In this document: positions 1 to 9,037 of the stretch, piece by piece
How the letters are laid out: the number at the start of each line of letters is the position of its first letter
Position numbering within the stretch: position 1 is the stretch's first letter
Notes under the pieces: model-generated
Told to the model about the DNA's origin: nothing
Database searches by the model: none
What the model saw: the letters and a program-made list of their open reading frames with translations, nothing else
Translations under genes and position numbers: made by a program
Source of the DNA: Desertivirga brevis
GTDB taxonomy: Bacteria > Bacteroidota > Bacteroidia > Sphingobacteriales > Sphingobacteriaceae
NCBI RefSeq assembly: GCF_017355835.1
Contig: NZ_JAFEWF010000005.1
Coordinates: 1-64,000 of the forward strand
DNA: 64,000 nt
Direction of reading: 5' to 3'

Positions 1-1
1 A

Positions 2-133
2 GAGGAGATCTTTGAGACAACAAACGGTTGGGACAGCAATCCTAATAGATTAAGTGAAGGGGATTCCATAAGCTTGCGCTATTCTGTGAAAAGTCCAGAA
101 AACGTTATTACTGAACTGGAGGAGGAATTTTAG
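2..133 (+). CDS. 3' end of a small unknown protein, cut by the window edge
   Basis: An open frame enters from the left edge and stops with TAG at 131-133, giving 43 residues that end in ELEEEF. The start lies outside the window. The segment SEGDSISLRYSV recalls the EVGDSLVKLQ segment near the end of the intact 121-residue protein at 454-819, so the two may be diverged paralogues. No known domain is recognised. It could also be the tail of a larger unrelated protein, because only the C-terminus is visible. Confidence 0.5.
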   Translation, partial: EEIFETTNGWDSNPNRLSEGDSISLRYSVKSPENVITELEEEF

Positions 134-348
134 CTTAATGTTATTAAAAAACACAATGCTGATACTATCAGATGTTATTGTTAACAGGCCAAGGCCAATT
201 TGCAAGATATCTGTCAGGAATGGAACTAGCTGATATCGACAAATAGCTCTGTTTTATTAGTAACAGTTTTGGTGATCTGAAAATGCCGCTAATGGTCTGG
301 TAATAGTAACTACTATTTCCAAAAGCCATAGTAATATCGAAAAGTAAA
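134..348. other. gap with possible gene debris
   Basis: The 320 bases between the partial gene and the gene at 454 hold no intact gene. Short open stretches with protein-like content are broken by stops, for example a frame reading GQFARYLSGMELADIDK before a TAG. Together with the truncated frame that follows, this looks like decayed coding DNA and not like a promoter region, but the evidence is only visual. Confidence 0.3.
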
Positions 349-435
349 ATGGATGAATATAAGCCCGAAAAGGCAATCTGGACAGAAGAAGATTTTGACT
401 TGATGGGATGGCACGATAAGCTTAATTGCTATTAA
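349..435 (+). pseudogene. truncated start of a small protein gene
   Basis: An ATG opens 28 residues containing IWTEEDFDLMGWHDK, a strongly protein-like N-terminus, and then stops at TAA 433-435. A WTEEDF..MGWHD start is, as far as I recall, seen at the beginning of longer hypothetical proteins of Bacteroidota and Proteobacteria, so this is probably the front of a gene that lost the rest. The intact gene at 454 starts only 18 bases later in a different frame, which is compatible with a deletion joining unrelated parts. Confidence 0.35.
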
Positions 436-453
436 TGGGAAGTAGAAGAATTC

Positions 454-819
454 ATGAATAAAGTAGATAGTATAATACTGAATATACTTTTTAGAATACC
501 TGCAGTAGTTTTGTGCGGATATTTCTTATGGTGCATGTTCACAGGTAAGTCTATAGAGGAATTAAAAAGCGAGGATGACTTAAAGGAGGCCTTCAAAGGG
601 ACAGTGGACACCTTATTCCATGAGAAACAGAATCACAATATTAAAGTTGCACTTTTAAGAAGTGGCTATCGTTACGAGATTTTGCCCAATTGGGAAAGAT
701 TTATAGAGGTGGGGGACTCCTTAGTTAAACTACAAAATGAGCTTATTGTTAGGGTTTTTAAAAAGAATGGAGGGGATACGCTGAGCTTGAACTATCAGGA
801 TACGTATAAGAATCAATAA
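454..819 (+). CDS. small membrane-anchored protein of unknown function
   Basis: This encodes 121 residues. Residues about 7-29 (IILNILFRIPAVVLCGYFLW) form a single hydrophobic segment, followed by a charged soluble part of about 90 residues. The likely topology is an N-terminal anchor with the rest outside the cytoplasm. No catalytic motif or known family is recognised. The C-terminal part, with EVGDSLVKLQ, resembles the tail of the partial gene at 2-133, and another possible copy of such a tail lies at about 855-885, so the gene appears to sit in a decaying cluster of related small genes. It could be a small immunity-type or stress protein, but nothing in the sequence decides this. Confidence 0.6.
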   Translation: MNKVDSIILNILFRIPAVVLCGYFLWCMFTGKSIEELKSEDDLKEAFKGTVDTLFHEKQNHNIKVALLRSGYRYEILPNWERFIEVGDSLVKLQNELIVRVFKKNGGDTLSLNYQDTYKNQ

Positions 820-917
820 CAAGTTTTTATCTCTTCCGCTATTTTGTAAATAATCTAGAAATTATCCTCACGGAGCTGAGGTGAAAGGGCTATTTACCGA
901 ACTAGAAAGGTAAGAAA

Positions 918-951
918 CAAAAAACTCTCCGACCAGCAGCCGGCCGAAGAG
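918..951 (-). terminator. intrinsic terminator of the sigma/FecR/TonB-receptor cluster
   Basis: On the minus strand a 10-bp stem (942-951 with 925-934, one or two G-T pairs, loop of 7) is followed by a run of T from 924 down to 918. It lies about 28 bases past the stop of the last minus-strand gene of the cluster. Confidence 0.75.
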
Positions 952-978
952 CATTACACATTAACACCGGATCTTTTT

Positions 979-2097
979 CTATTTGTTTGTCTTACGTTTT
1001 ATAGCATGAGCATAGAAACGAATGTCTGAAGTGGGCATTCCCCAGGAGTAGTATTTGAAATTGCAAAGCTGAATTTTTCTGATGTCTCCTCCAACTAGCT
1101 CGGGCAGGCCGGTATTAAATGGAGAACCGTTATAAAAACTATTCCAGACAAGTAGAGGGTCGTCGCCCTTGGCTTTGCTTTCCCCTTTTTTGTAAATACT
1201 AAACACGCTGAAAGGTTTTCTTCTTATCTCTCCCACAGGCGAAACATTATAAAACGTTGCCGGATAATCGAGCTCTATCCAATCCGACTGGTTATCATCC
1301 TCTTGAGAAACTTTTGTGGAAAGTGATGTAGCAAACACTTCTGGCGAAACTATTTCTTTGGATCGGCTATTAACAACTCCCGGTTCAAGGTATTGGATAT
1401 ACCAGTAGGAATGATAGATGTCAATCTCGCTAACAGGGAAAACGGAGGGATCTGCCATTGAGCTGTAGAAACTAAAATAAATCTTAGTACTATCCCTAAA
1501 ATCATGCGTGATACCTTCTTTTAGAACTTGAAGTTTAAATTTCGCGGGATCATCTAAATCAGCGCTTATACTCTGAAAAGTATAATACTGCCCGGAGGAG
1601 AGCTCCATTACAGTATCTAACAGCAAAAATTCCTTCTTGTACCGGAAAGGCTTTTGATTTTCATTGTATCTGAAAAAGCTAATCCTGTGTTTCCCAGAAC
1701 TAATTTGCATCCATGCGCTGAGGTCGGCCTCATTTATATTTGGACCTACAGGATTGAAGGTTTTATTTCCGGGAAACTCAGTTGTAGCTGTGCCGGAATA
1801 TCTGTACACGCCGAATTGGAAATTGCTCCTGGGCCATAATACTTCAGCTGAACTTGCTCCAAAGGGATGCTGATCTTCCTTTTCGAAGTTGCCGTCTATT
1901 ACAAAGTAGAGCTTCGGGTTGCCAGTAGGAATTCCGGTGGCCCCCATCGGGCCTTCACCTAAACCGAAATTTGTTTGTCCCTGAAATGCTCTAATATAAG
2001 CTGGATTGGAAATGGGCTTCATGTCTTCTTTTTTTTCGCAGGCCACAAGGAAAGCCATGATCAAAGCTCCAAAAACTGTATTCTTTAAAAGTCTCAT
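979..2097 (-). CDS. surface lipoprotein, last gene of the TonB-receptor operon
   Basis: A 372-residue lipoprotein. The chosen start is the ATG at 2097, because it gives a compact signal peptide ending in the lipobox FLVAC with Cys20. The frame stays open to a GTG at 2127, which would only add a polar extension. The residues after the cysteine (EKKED) are acidic, as in lipoproteins exported to the cell surface in Bacteroidota. The remainder is rich in aromatic residues and beta-strand-like, with no known domain recognised. It follows the DUF4397 lipoprotein by about 40 bases and is followed by a terminator, so it closes the operon. A role as accessory ligand-binding partner of the TonB receptor is inferred from position only. 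Confidence 0.8.
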   Translation of the reverse strand: MRLLKNTVFGALIMAFLVACEKKEDMKPISNPAYIRAFQGQTNFGLGEGPMGATGIPTGNPKLYFVIDGNFEKEDQHPFGASSAEVLWPRSNFQFGVYRYSGTATTEFPGNKTFNPVGPNINEADLSAWMQISSGKHRISFFRYNENQKPFRYKKEFLLLDTVMELSSGQYYTFQSISADLDDPAKFKLQVLKEGITHDFRDSTKIYFSFYSSMADPSVFPVSEIDIYHSYWYIQYLEPGVVNSRSKEIVSPEVFATSLSTKVSQEDDNQSDWIELDYPATFYNVSPVGEIRRKPFSVFSIYKKGESKAKGDDPLLVWNSFYNGSPFNTGLPELVGGDIRKIQLCNFKYYSWGMPTSDIRFYAHAIKRKTNK

Positions 2098-2137
2098 AAA
2101 ACTCGTTGTAATTTTATTGATTGCCACAATGTGAAGT

Positions 2138-3724
2138 CTACTTGTTTGAGTGGGGGATAACTATAATCCTCGCTTTATCGGCAGGCGAATCAGAAGCTGT
2201 GCGCCCAATCAGGAAAACGGAGTACAAATCAGGATCTGCCTTTTCTGGCCCGCCTTGTGTGTATGTGAACGGAAAATCGAGCTCCAGACCTTCTATTTTA
2301 GTCCCAGGCAGCGCTTCAGTTGCCGATGCGTTAACAAACGCACTAAGTTTAACCGGGAAATAATCACTCCAGGGCTCGAGGTCAAAGGCCGAATAATCAA
2401 TAAAAGCTTCCTGAATGTTTTTCTGCTCCAGCAGGGTTCTTCCCTGTTGCAGGTAGGTGGTCTTTTCATCCCCAGGCTCCCACTGATTATTGGGTATTGA
2501 CTCGTCATTATTTTTTCGAAAAGTAACGAAGGCCGCATCCGAAAAATTGAAATACTGCGTTTTTACACCCGCGAGTTCACCACTGGTCTTTAATCTATTC
2601 TGAATAACCTTCACTGCTGGTTTGCCGTTTTTCTCAAATAGAATAAGAGTAAGGTTATCATTACCCTTAACCTCTATTTTGTCTTCAATGATCTGCTGAC
2701 CTGCAGATCGGATAGATACAGGGTGATCTCCAGAAGGTATTAATGAATACCCTGAAAAAGCTCCGAAAGCAAGAGCCCCTGTTTTTAAGGATCCTATATT
2801 AAGCTCGGCAGAAGTTCCTGAGGGCAAGGCATTCAGGAACATAAGCTTCCCAAATTGCTCCTGCTGATACACCTTTTCTTCTATAATATCAAACATATGG
2901 TATCCTTCAGAATAGCTACTTGCAGTAAGGCAGACCACAGTGTAATTTCCTCCTGGTTTAAGAAAAACGGGTGTTGTAGCTTCTCTACCGCCAGCAATTT
3001 GGGTAAGGAAATTCGACAAGATCTGAGATCTGACGTTATTATCGTTATCCTTTACGGCTAGTCGATAGGTGCCATAAGGTAGTTCGATAAACGCCGACCT
3101 TTGTCCCAGTGGAACATCCTTTATCAACTCTCTTCCCTGGCTTAAATGAAGAGAGCAAAATTGTGCTGCGGTAGCCCTTGCAGGAAAGATGGACCCATAG
3201 TCAAGGTTTAAAAGTCTTATTTTGAAATGCCCAGGGGAAGGGGCTTCATTGTTCTTGGGAAATTCCTTCAAGGCATAGGAGGCCGATCTTGAATTATTAT
3301 GGGTAACTCTGCTACCCGAAGCATAATAATAGATATCCTTATTGCCATTAGATATTACTTGGTTTACTACAGGCACGCCAGTCTGAAAAAAATGAAGTCG
3401 CAAGGTATCGTTAGTGAAGGCAGAGGTTGGAATGTTTACAGGGTTTCCTGGTTTTATGGAGCTTGAATTGCTGCTGATAAAACCTGTACTCTCATTCCAA
3501 ATCCCTAGTTGAAACCCAGGATAAATTTTCGGGCTTCCAGTCATAGGATCTTCTTCGAAGTTAATACGGTGAATCCCCTCGTTTTCTCCTTTGGCCACGT
3601 TGTATAGCGTTACCTCTGAAAGTTCATTAACAGGAACTTCGTACAGATGGTCTGTTTCTTTACACGAGCCCAACAGTGCTAATAATGTAATAAATACTAT
3701 TCTGATTGAAAGAAATCTTTTCAT
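2138..3724 (-). CDS. DUF4397-type lipoprotein
   Basis: A 528-residue lipoprotein with signal peptide and lipobox LLGSC (Cys21). The middle (residues about 285-375) reads FLNALPSGTSAELNIGS, then a Y-L-I-P-S-G-D-H-P-V-S pattern, typical of DUF4397 beta-sandwich domains. A second, weaker unit begins near IRLLNLDYGS at about residue 170. DUF4397 proteins are extracytoplasmic and of unknown exact role, possibly binding ligands or wall components. The gene starts 2 bases after the stop of the TonB receptor and ends about 40 bases before the next lipoprotein, so translation is probably coupled. It may serve as a surface component of the uptake system encoded upstream. Confidence 0.85.
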   Translation of the reverse strand: MKRFLSIRIVFITLLALLGSCKETDHLYEVPVNELSEVTLYNVAKGENEGIHRINFEEDPMTGSPKIYPGFQLGIWNESTGFISSNSSSIKPGNPVNIPTSAFTNDTLRLHFFQTGVPVVNQVISNGNKDIYYYASGSRVTHNNSRSASYALKEFPKNNEAPSPGHFKIRLLNLDYGSIFPARATAAQFCSLHLSQGRELIKDVPLGQRSAFIELPYGTYRLAVKDNDNNVRSQILSNFLTQIAGGREATTPVFLKPGGNYTVVCLTASSYSEGYHMFDIIEEKVYQQEQFGKLMFLNALPSGTSAELNIGSLKTGALAFGAFSGYSLIPSGDHPVSIRSAGQQIIEDKIEVKGNDNLTLILFEKNGKPAVKVIQNRLKTSGELAGVKTQYFNFSDAAFVTFRKNNDESIPNNQWEPGDEKTTYLQQGRTLLEQKNIQEAFIDYSAFDLEPWSDYFPVKLSAFVNASATEALPGTKIEGLELDFPFTYTQGGPEKADPDLYSVFLIGRTASDSPADKARIIVIPHSNK

Positions 3725-3726
3725 CG

Positions 3727-6700
3727 TTAAAAATTATAGTTTAAGCCAAGCATGAACTCTGTTCCTCTACGGTATTTTCTTCTGATATATTCTTCGTTAT
3801 AGGTACCATATTTTCCTCCTCTTCCAGGTTTAGCGTACACCCTTTTAAAGTCAGGATCGAGAATATTCTTAGCAAAGCCGGTTAATTGAAGTCCTTTGTA
3901 AATCCTTTGCTTGAAAATAGCGTCAAGAACACCGGCAGGCTGCTCATACACGTCGGGGCCTCCGTTTAACTGAATCTCCACCAATCGCTCTCCGATCTGA
4001 TTAAACTGGACGTTGAAGATTGAACCTGACTTTTTGTTATCGTAAGAAAGGCTGGCATTGATAACGTAAGGAGGTTGTTCAAATACCGGACTTTCATCTG
4101 GTGCATAACGATCGATCAGGCGGGCTGAGCTAAGTCTGTCTTTATTAAGTTTAACAGAACTGTTTGCAAGCATGAGTGAGCTACTTAAGTTGAAGTTGCG
4201 AAAACTTCTTCCCAATACGCCCAGATTTTTCTGTATCTCAAACTCTAATCCTATCACCCTACCGGTTTCTGAATTATTTTGATAGGATACCGATGGGGTA
4301 AATGCAGGGCCATCTGCTGCAACTCCTGAAGGCCCGCTAAACACCTTCTCAAGTTGGTTCTTGATCTTTTTGTGGAATACGGATACTGACAATACATCCG
4401 CCAATGCTGGAAACCATTCCCATCTGAAATCGAAGTTTTGTGCAGTAGAATTAATCAGGTCGCGATTACCTCTAACAAAAGCATTCTCGAAGGCATCGAA
4501 TTGTGTAGTGGGAACGAACTCCCTAATTTCGGGCCGCTGAAGAGTGCGGGAATAGGCGGCACGGAAATTCATTTTTGGACTGTGCCTGTAAATAAAGGTT
4601 CCCGACCAGTACGGTTTAAAGTCTGTGTTATACCTGCTTCCGGAGAGCGAATCCTTCTGGAGTTTAGTAAAATTGCTTTGATCAATACCTATTCCAATGG
4701 TATCTACCACCCCGTGCATACGGGTTTGTTCGAAGCGTACCCCTCCAACAAGTTGAAATTTCTCCTTTAAGCGAATATCCAGCATCTGGTACATGGCGTC
4801 AACCTTCTGACTTCCAGTATAATTATTACGTGTTGGTCTTACATTGTAGAGGTGAGCGGTTTCGAAGCCAGTTCCCTCTCCTCCTGAAGCACCTTCGCGT
4901 ATTCCAATATTCCCTGGCGCAACCAGCGCATTCAGGTCTCCATTCAAATACATTAACTGGCCAGCATCGGGCAGACCGAGTACTTGTTCGTTATAGTTAC
5001 GCGAACGCTTTAGAAAGAAATAGCCGAACTTTAAATTCAGTTTGATATCGTCGTTTACTTTGAACTCTCGTGTTAAGTCGGCGAAATAGTTTCGGTTTCT
5101 CTCCTTCATGTTTCTGAAATACCGTCCGCTTAGTTCATCTCCATCTGGAAAGCTATACTCAGGGTAGCTCACTCTGTTCACGTCGTATACCTGGTTGGTA
5201 TCAGTTACCAGGTTTACACTTCTAAAGTCGGGATCGTTTTGAATAGCATTTGAGCCGCTGGCGTTCCAGTTAAACCTCCAAGCTGATGCGGCTTTTCCAA
5301 GCTTATGTTCACCTTTAAATTGGAGGGTATGAAAATCACGCTCGGTGGTACGCAGGTTATAGATCTGGTTTCCAATATTAAACTTTTTCTGGGAAATTAG
5401 ATTTGAAGATGGATATCCTCCAATAAGGTTCATGCCGGTAGCTTCGGCTCCCTTGCTGCCAACATAATGCGCACTTACCTCATGCTCGTTTGAGATCTTA
5501 TACGCAACCGCTGCAAGTCCTCCATATGTTACTTGTTGAGTCCCGCTGTGTTCCCGGTAGTTTTGATACGGAAGCAAACGTATGTTATTAGGTGTAATAA
5601 AGTCGGGAATTTCGGTTCCTGTATTATAGCCTCCTGTTGCAGCGCCTCCGTAGAAGGAATAAGTATTAAATTCTCCACCCTGGTTTGCGTCTGTCCGACT
5701 AAAGTAGTTTGCACCGAGAATTACGCCAAGTTTCCTTTTAAATACAGTGTAATTGTTTCCAATCGTGAAGGAATACAACTGATTAGCATCGGCTTTTTTC
5801 AATGAGGTGGTAAGTACTGGATCAAAACTCTCCATAAGCCTGTTGAGCCTGAGGGCTTCCTGGTAGTTTGCCATGCTGCCGGCGCTGTTTCTAAATACAG
5901 ACTGAATGCCACCTTCCACGTTCATGTATTGGTACCGAAGGTCCTTAAATTCTGCGGATAGATTTCTACGGCTAATTAGCTGACCAAATGTGCCTAGGTC
6001 GCTGCCCTGAAATGATGTGAAGTTACCATCGGCACCAATACGGTTATTAAAGCCCGAGGAGGCTGTAAAATTTATCGTAAGTTGTTCGGGAATGGATTTC
6101 GTTTTAAGCTCTACTACCCCAGCGGTTGCATCTGCGGGTTTATCTGGAGTAAGGGTTTTAATTACCGAGATGTTGTCGAGTAACATTGCGGGTATCAGGT
6201 CAAGTGGCACGGCGCTTCTATCCGCATTGGCTGTTGATAAGCGAGCACCATTAAGCTGTGCTACAATATTTCTGTCGCTTAATCCTCTGATGGCAACGTA
6301 TTTTCCGTCTGAAACAGATACTCCCACTACTCGTTGCATTGCCTCCGAAGTACTTATACTGCCTGCCTTTGTAATACCCTCTGCACTAATACCATCCTGA
6401 ACAGAGGATGATTTCTTCCGATCCGATAAGAGTGCTACGTCTGAGGCCGATGACCGCCGCCCGTGGATGACCACTACTTTCAGTCCTTGATTTACCTCTT
6501 TTAGCTTAACTGATATTTGCTCTTCTCCTGAGTATACCACTGTCTTGGTTTCAAAACCAAGGAATTGAAAAACAACTTTGTCGCCAGGTTCAACGGGAAT
6601 TGAAAAGGTGCCGTTTACATCGGTAACTGCTGACCTTAGTTTACCCTCAACTTTTACAGAAACTCCCGGGAGGCTATTTCCTTTATCATCGGTAACCTTT

Positions 6701-7095
6701 CCCTTTAGGTGTTTAGGAGGAACTACCGATTTTTTCTCTTCAATTACTATGTAATCCTTTACTAGTTTGTAAGTAAGATTTGTTTGAGAAAGGATCAGTT
6801 TAAGCGTATTGGATACACTGATATCTTTCTGACTTATATTAACCGTTTTTTTTGCTTTGCTTACGGTTTGATTCAGGAACGAAATCTTAACACCACTTCT
6901 TCTTTCCAAAGCCACGAGGCTTTCAGCCAGGCTGGCATTGCTGATATGGAAATCAATTTTAAGATTATCAATATTTTGCTCTTTTCCTGGATTGGCGTAC
7001 AGTATGGAGTAATTGTTAAGGAAAAGTAGCAGGGTAAAAAAAATCCTTACCCCGCAAAAGCGAGCACGATGGTACTGTTGTAGTACTTTTTGCAT
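3727..7095 (-). CDS. TonB-dependent receptor with STN signalling domain
   Basis: An outer-membrane receptor of 1122 residues. After a signal segment (about 15-36) comes an STN domain (about 45-118) of the kind that contacts a FecR anti-sigma factor, a carboxypeptidase-regulatory-like domain (about 130-200, with KGKVTDDKGNSLPGVSVKVE), a plug domain (about 225-335, with VAIRGLSDRNIVAQLNG and KTLTPDKPADATAGVVELKT), then a long beta-barrel ending in a terminal Phe (LGLNYNF). The plug signature is closer to the TonB-Xanth-Caul receptor type than to SusC. No SusD gene accompanies it, only two other lipoproteins downstream. Ligand unknown. Upstream sigma and FecR genes indicate that ligand binding induces the operon. 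Confidence 0.95.
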   Translation of the reverse strand: MQKVLQQYHRARFCGVRIFFTLLLFLNNYSILYANPGKEQNIDNLKIDFHISNASLAESLVALERRSGVKISFLNQTVSKAKKTVNISQKDISVSNTLKLILSQTNLTYKLVKDYIVIEEKKSVVPPKHLKGKVTDDKGNSLPGVSVKVEGKLRSAVTDVNGTFSIPVEPGDKVVFQFLGFETKTVVYSGEEQISVKLKEVNQGLKVVVIHGRRSSASDVALLSDRKKSSSVQDGISAEGITKAGSISTSEAMQRVVGVSVSDGKYVAIRGLSDRNIVAQLNGARLSTANADRSAVPLDLIPAMLLDNISVIKTLTPDKPADATAGVVELKTKSIPEQLTINFTASSGFNNRIGADGNFTSFQGSDLGTFGQLISRRNLSAEFKDLRYQYMNVEGGIQSVFRNSAGSMANYQEALRLNRLMESFDPVLTTSLKKADANQLYSFTIGNNYTVFKRKLGVILGANYFSRTDANQGGEFNTYSFYGGAATGGYNTGTEIPDFITPNNIRLLPYQNYREHSGTQQVTYGGLAAVAYKISNEHEVSAHYVGSKGAEATGMNLIGGYPSSNLISQKKFNIGNQIYNLRTTERDFHTLQFKGEHKLGKAASAWRFNWNASGSNAIQNDPDFRSVNLVTDTNQVYDVNRVSYPEYSFPDGDELSGRYFRNMKERNRNYFADLTREFKVNDDIKLNLKFGYFFLKRSRNYNEQVLGLPDAGQLMYLNGDLNALVAPGNIGIREGASGGEGTGFETAHLYNVRPTRNNYTGSQKVDAMYQMLDIRLKEKFQLVGGVRFEQTRMHGVVDTIGIGIDQSNFTKLQKDSLSGSRYNTDFKPYWSGTFIYRHSPKMNFRAAYSRTLQRPEIREFVPTTQFDAFENAFVRGNRDLINSTAQNFDFRWEWFPALADVLSVSVFHKKIKNQLEKVFSGPSGVAADGPAFTPSVSYQNNSETGRVIGLEFEIQKNLGVLGRSFRNFNLSSSLMLANSSVKLNKDRLSSARLIDRYAPDESPVFEQPPYVINASLSYDNKKSGSIFNVQFNQIGERLVEIQLNGGPDVYEQPAGVLDAIFKQRIYKGLQLTGFAKNILDPDFKRVYAKPGRGGKYGTYNEEYIRRKYRRGTEFMLGLNYNF

Positions 7096-7211
7096 ATTTT
7101 TGAAAATGTAACGGAATTATAGTTTAATACTGTTATATCAGAAGCATGGCTTCTATTCATAGCCAGCATTAACCCTGAGGCTGTCAATCCGTGGGTTAAG
7201 CAGGGCATTCG

Positions 7212-7240
7212 CCGTCCGCAGCATTTGCGGACGGTTTTTT
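7212..7240 (+). terminator. hairpin with T-tract, oriented on the plus strand
   Basis: A perfect 9-bp GC-rich stem (7212-7220 with 7226-7234, loop of 5) is followed on the plus strand by six T. It sits 4 bases from the stop of the minus-strand FecR gene and before the TonB receptor. Read on the minus strand the stem has no T-tail, so it may attenuate read-through from fecR or stop antisense transcripts coming from the receptor region. Confidence 0.6.
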
Positions 7241-7243
7241 CTA

Positions 7244-8257
7244 CTATTTCTTTATTTCATTCTCCTCCTTCTTTTCGAGTAAAACTGTTTGGTTTTGTAT
7301 TTTATAGTTAATATTTGCGGTACTTGAAATGATTTCTAGGATGTGCTTTAAGGGCTCAGTTCCATCGGCAGACAGGGTTAGCCGGTAGGCTTTCAGGTCA
7401 TTGTTGACTATATGTATTTGGATATTATACCAGCGACTAAGTATAATTGCAATTTCTTCAAGGCTAGTGTTATTAAAAAAGAGCTTGCCATCCTTCCAGC
7501 CTTTAATTTCAGAAGGATCCAAATGGCCTCTGTTTACATTTCCATTGATTTCATTAAAGGCAATTTTTCCGCCAGGTGATAAATTAGCCAAAGCCTGCAT
7601 TCTCCCATCGTGAGTTTCACTTACCCGTACCTTTCCTGTTGCTACAGCAACCACTACTCTTCTTTCGCGGGAATCAATTTTAAACGAGGTGCCTAATACC
7701 CTGGTTTGTATACTACCTGTACGAACTAAAAAAGGCTTTTTCTCATCTCTTCTGACTTCAAAAAATGCTTCTCCCTCCAGCCATACCTGTCGTTTGTCTT
7801 TTCCGAACTTTTCGGGATAGGACAAACAGCTGGCCGGGCCGAGGTACACTACCGAACTGTCAGGCAATACAACTTTTGAACGTTGGCCTGCAGGGTTTAG
7901 CTGTTCAACATTTTTTACCAGTGGAGCAGAATCTGATTGATTTTGAGATTTCCAGAACCAGGTTAGGATAGCCATCAATAGGCAGGCAGCAGCAGCATAG
8001 AAAAAGCGATAAATTGTGGGATTTCCAGTGGAACTATTACTCGCTTTCAGGGAATAAAAGCGCATTTTCCACCTTCTGAGTTCAACTTCTGGAAGGTCAG
8101 GGGCACTAAATTGTTTCCAATCCTCATCCAGCAAATGCTCTAGTTCTTTTTGCCCCTCAGCTTGCTGTAAGAGTTGCCGAACCTGCTGCAATTCGCTTGC
8201 ATTGCATTGCTGGTTTATATACTTTTTAAGTAACTTTCTATTAGAATTTTCTGTCAT
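7244..8257 (-). CDS. FecR-family anti-sigma factor
   Basis: 337 residues in the usual FecR layout: an N-terminal cytoplasmic part (1-80) that would hold the ECF sigma factor, one membrane segment (about 81-102), a periplasmic FecR domain (about 125-235, with NPAGQRSKVVLPDSSVVYLG and EGEAFFEVRRDEKKPFLVRT), and a C-terminal DUF4974-like domain (about 250-320, with GWKDGKLFFNNTSLEEIAII) that meets the STN domain of a TonB receptor. It lies 78 bases after the sigma-factor gene and ahead of the STN-bearing receptor, so the three form one signalling path from outer membrane to transcription. Confidence 0.95.
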   Translation of the reverse strand: MTENSNRKLLKKYINQQCNASELQQVRQLLQQAEGQKELEHLLDEDWKQFSAPDLPEVELRRWKMRFYSLKASNSSTGNPTIYRFFYAAAACLLMAILTWFWKSQNQSDSAPLVKNVEQLNPAGQRSKVVLPDSSVVYLGPASCLSYPEKFGKDKRQVWLEGEAFFEVRRDEKKPFLVRTGSIQTRVLGTSFKIDSRERRVVVAVATGKVRVSETHDGRMQALANLSPGGKIAFNEINGNVNRGHLDPSEIKGWKDGKLFFNNTSLEEIAIILSRWYNIQIHIVNNDLKAYRLTLSADGTEPLKHILEIISSTANINYKIQNQTVLLEKKEENEIKK

Positions 8258-8334
8258 AAAAACAATCCGATCTCAAGACGGATCATTTATAATGACGAGA
8301 TAGCCCTATCTACCCCCCAATCTATTTTTAAAAT

Positions 8335-8916
8335 TTATTTGATAGTAATAAGAAATAAAAGAATTCCCGCGACACCTGTCTTTTTTAGATATTGCTTCAA
8401 GAAATTCAATGCTGCGGTCATATGGTTTTCGACCGTTTTAGAGGAAATATTTAATTTTTGGGCTACTTCCGAAACAGATAAAAACTCATGACGACGTAAT
8501 TCAAATACCTTTCGTCGTTGTTCGCTTAACTGCCCCAGTGCTTCGCAATATATTTTTTTGGTGTCTTTAAAATGAGCCTGAGCATCGGTACTGAAGCTAG
8601 AGCTGAGGTGCGTAGCTTCCTCAATTGGTTCGGTTTGTAAAGATTTCTTACGGTAATGATCTACAATTTTATTCCGCACGCTCTGGTACAAGAAAGCTTC
8701 AATATTCTCAACGGCGAGGAATTGTGTTCTTCTTTCCCAAAAGTTCAACATTACATCCATAATCAGATCTTCCGCCTTATGCTCATCTCTAAGATGCTTG
8801 CAGGCAAAAAGAAATAGTTTATGAAAATACTCCCTGAAAAGGAGGTCGAAGGCTTTGCCTTCGTCTTCTTTCAAGTACTTTGCTATTCTGTTATCTGCGT
8901 GATCTGTTGGTCGCAT
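8335..8916 (-). CDS. ECF-type RNA polymerase sigma factor
   Basis: A 193-residue sigma-70 family protein with region 2 (FDLLFREYFHKLFLFACKHL, then AEDLIMDVMLNFWERR) and region 4 (LGQLSEQRRKVFELRRHEFL, then a helix-turn-helix VSEVAQKLNISSKTVENHM). This is the Bacteroidota family that works with FecR proteins. The start is taken at the ATG at 8916; the frame extends to a TTG at 8955, which would add 13 residues absent from most relatives. The last residues (VAGILLFLITIK) are unusually hydrophobic and might touch the membrane or FecR. The gene heads the cluster down to 979 and should drive transcription of the receptor operon. Confidence 0.93.
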   Translation of the reverse strand: MRPTDHADNRIAKYLKEDEGKAFDLLFREYFHKLFLFACKHLRDEHKAEDLIMDVMLNFWERRTQFLAVENIEAFLYQSVRNKIVDHYRKKSLQTEPIEEATHLSSSFSTDAQAHFKDTKKIYCEALGQLSEQRRKVFELRRHEFLSVSEVAQKLNISSKTVENHMTAALNFLKQYLKKTGVAGILLFLITIK

Positions 8917-9037
8917 ACCGATGAGCCGGCAAGCTAGGCTTATCGTTTTTACCAAAAGTTAACGCTGAATTAAATTTTTAGTGGTGTAGTAATATTTTTG
9001 CGTAGATCATCCCCTCCCTGTTATTATTAAAGATAAT

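Noticed and set aside
6017..6400. 127-codon plus-strand frame inside the TonB receptor gene
   Set aside because: It is antisense to the conserved plug domain and has no features of its own.
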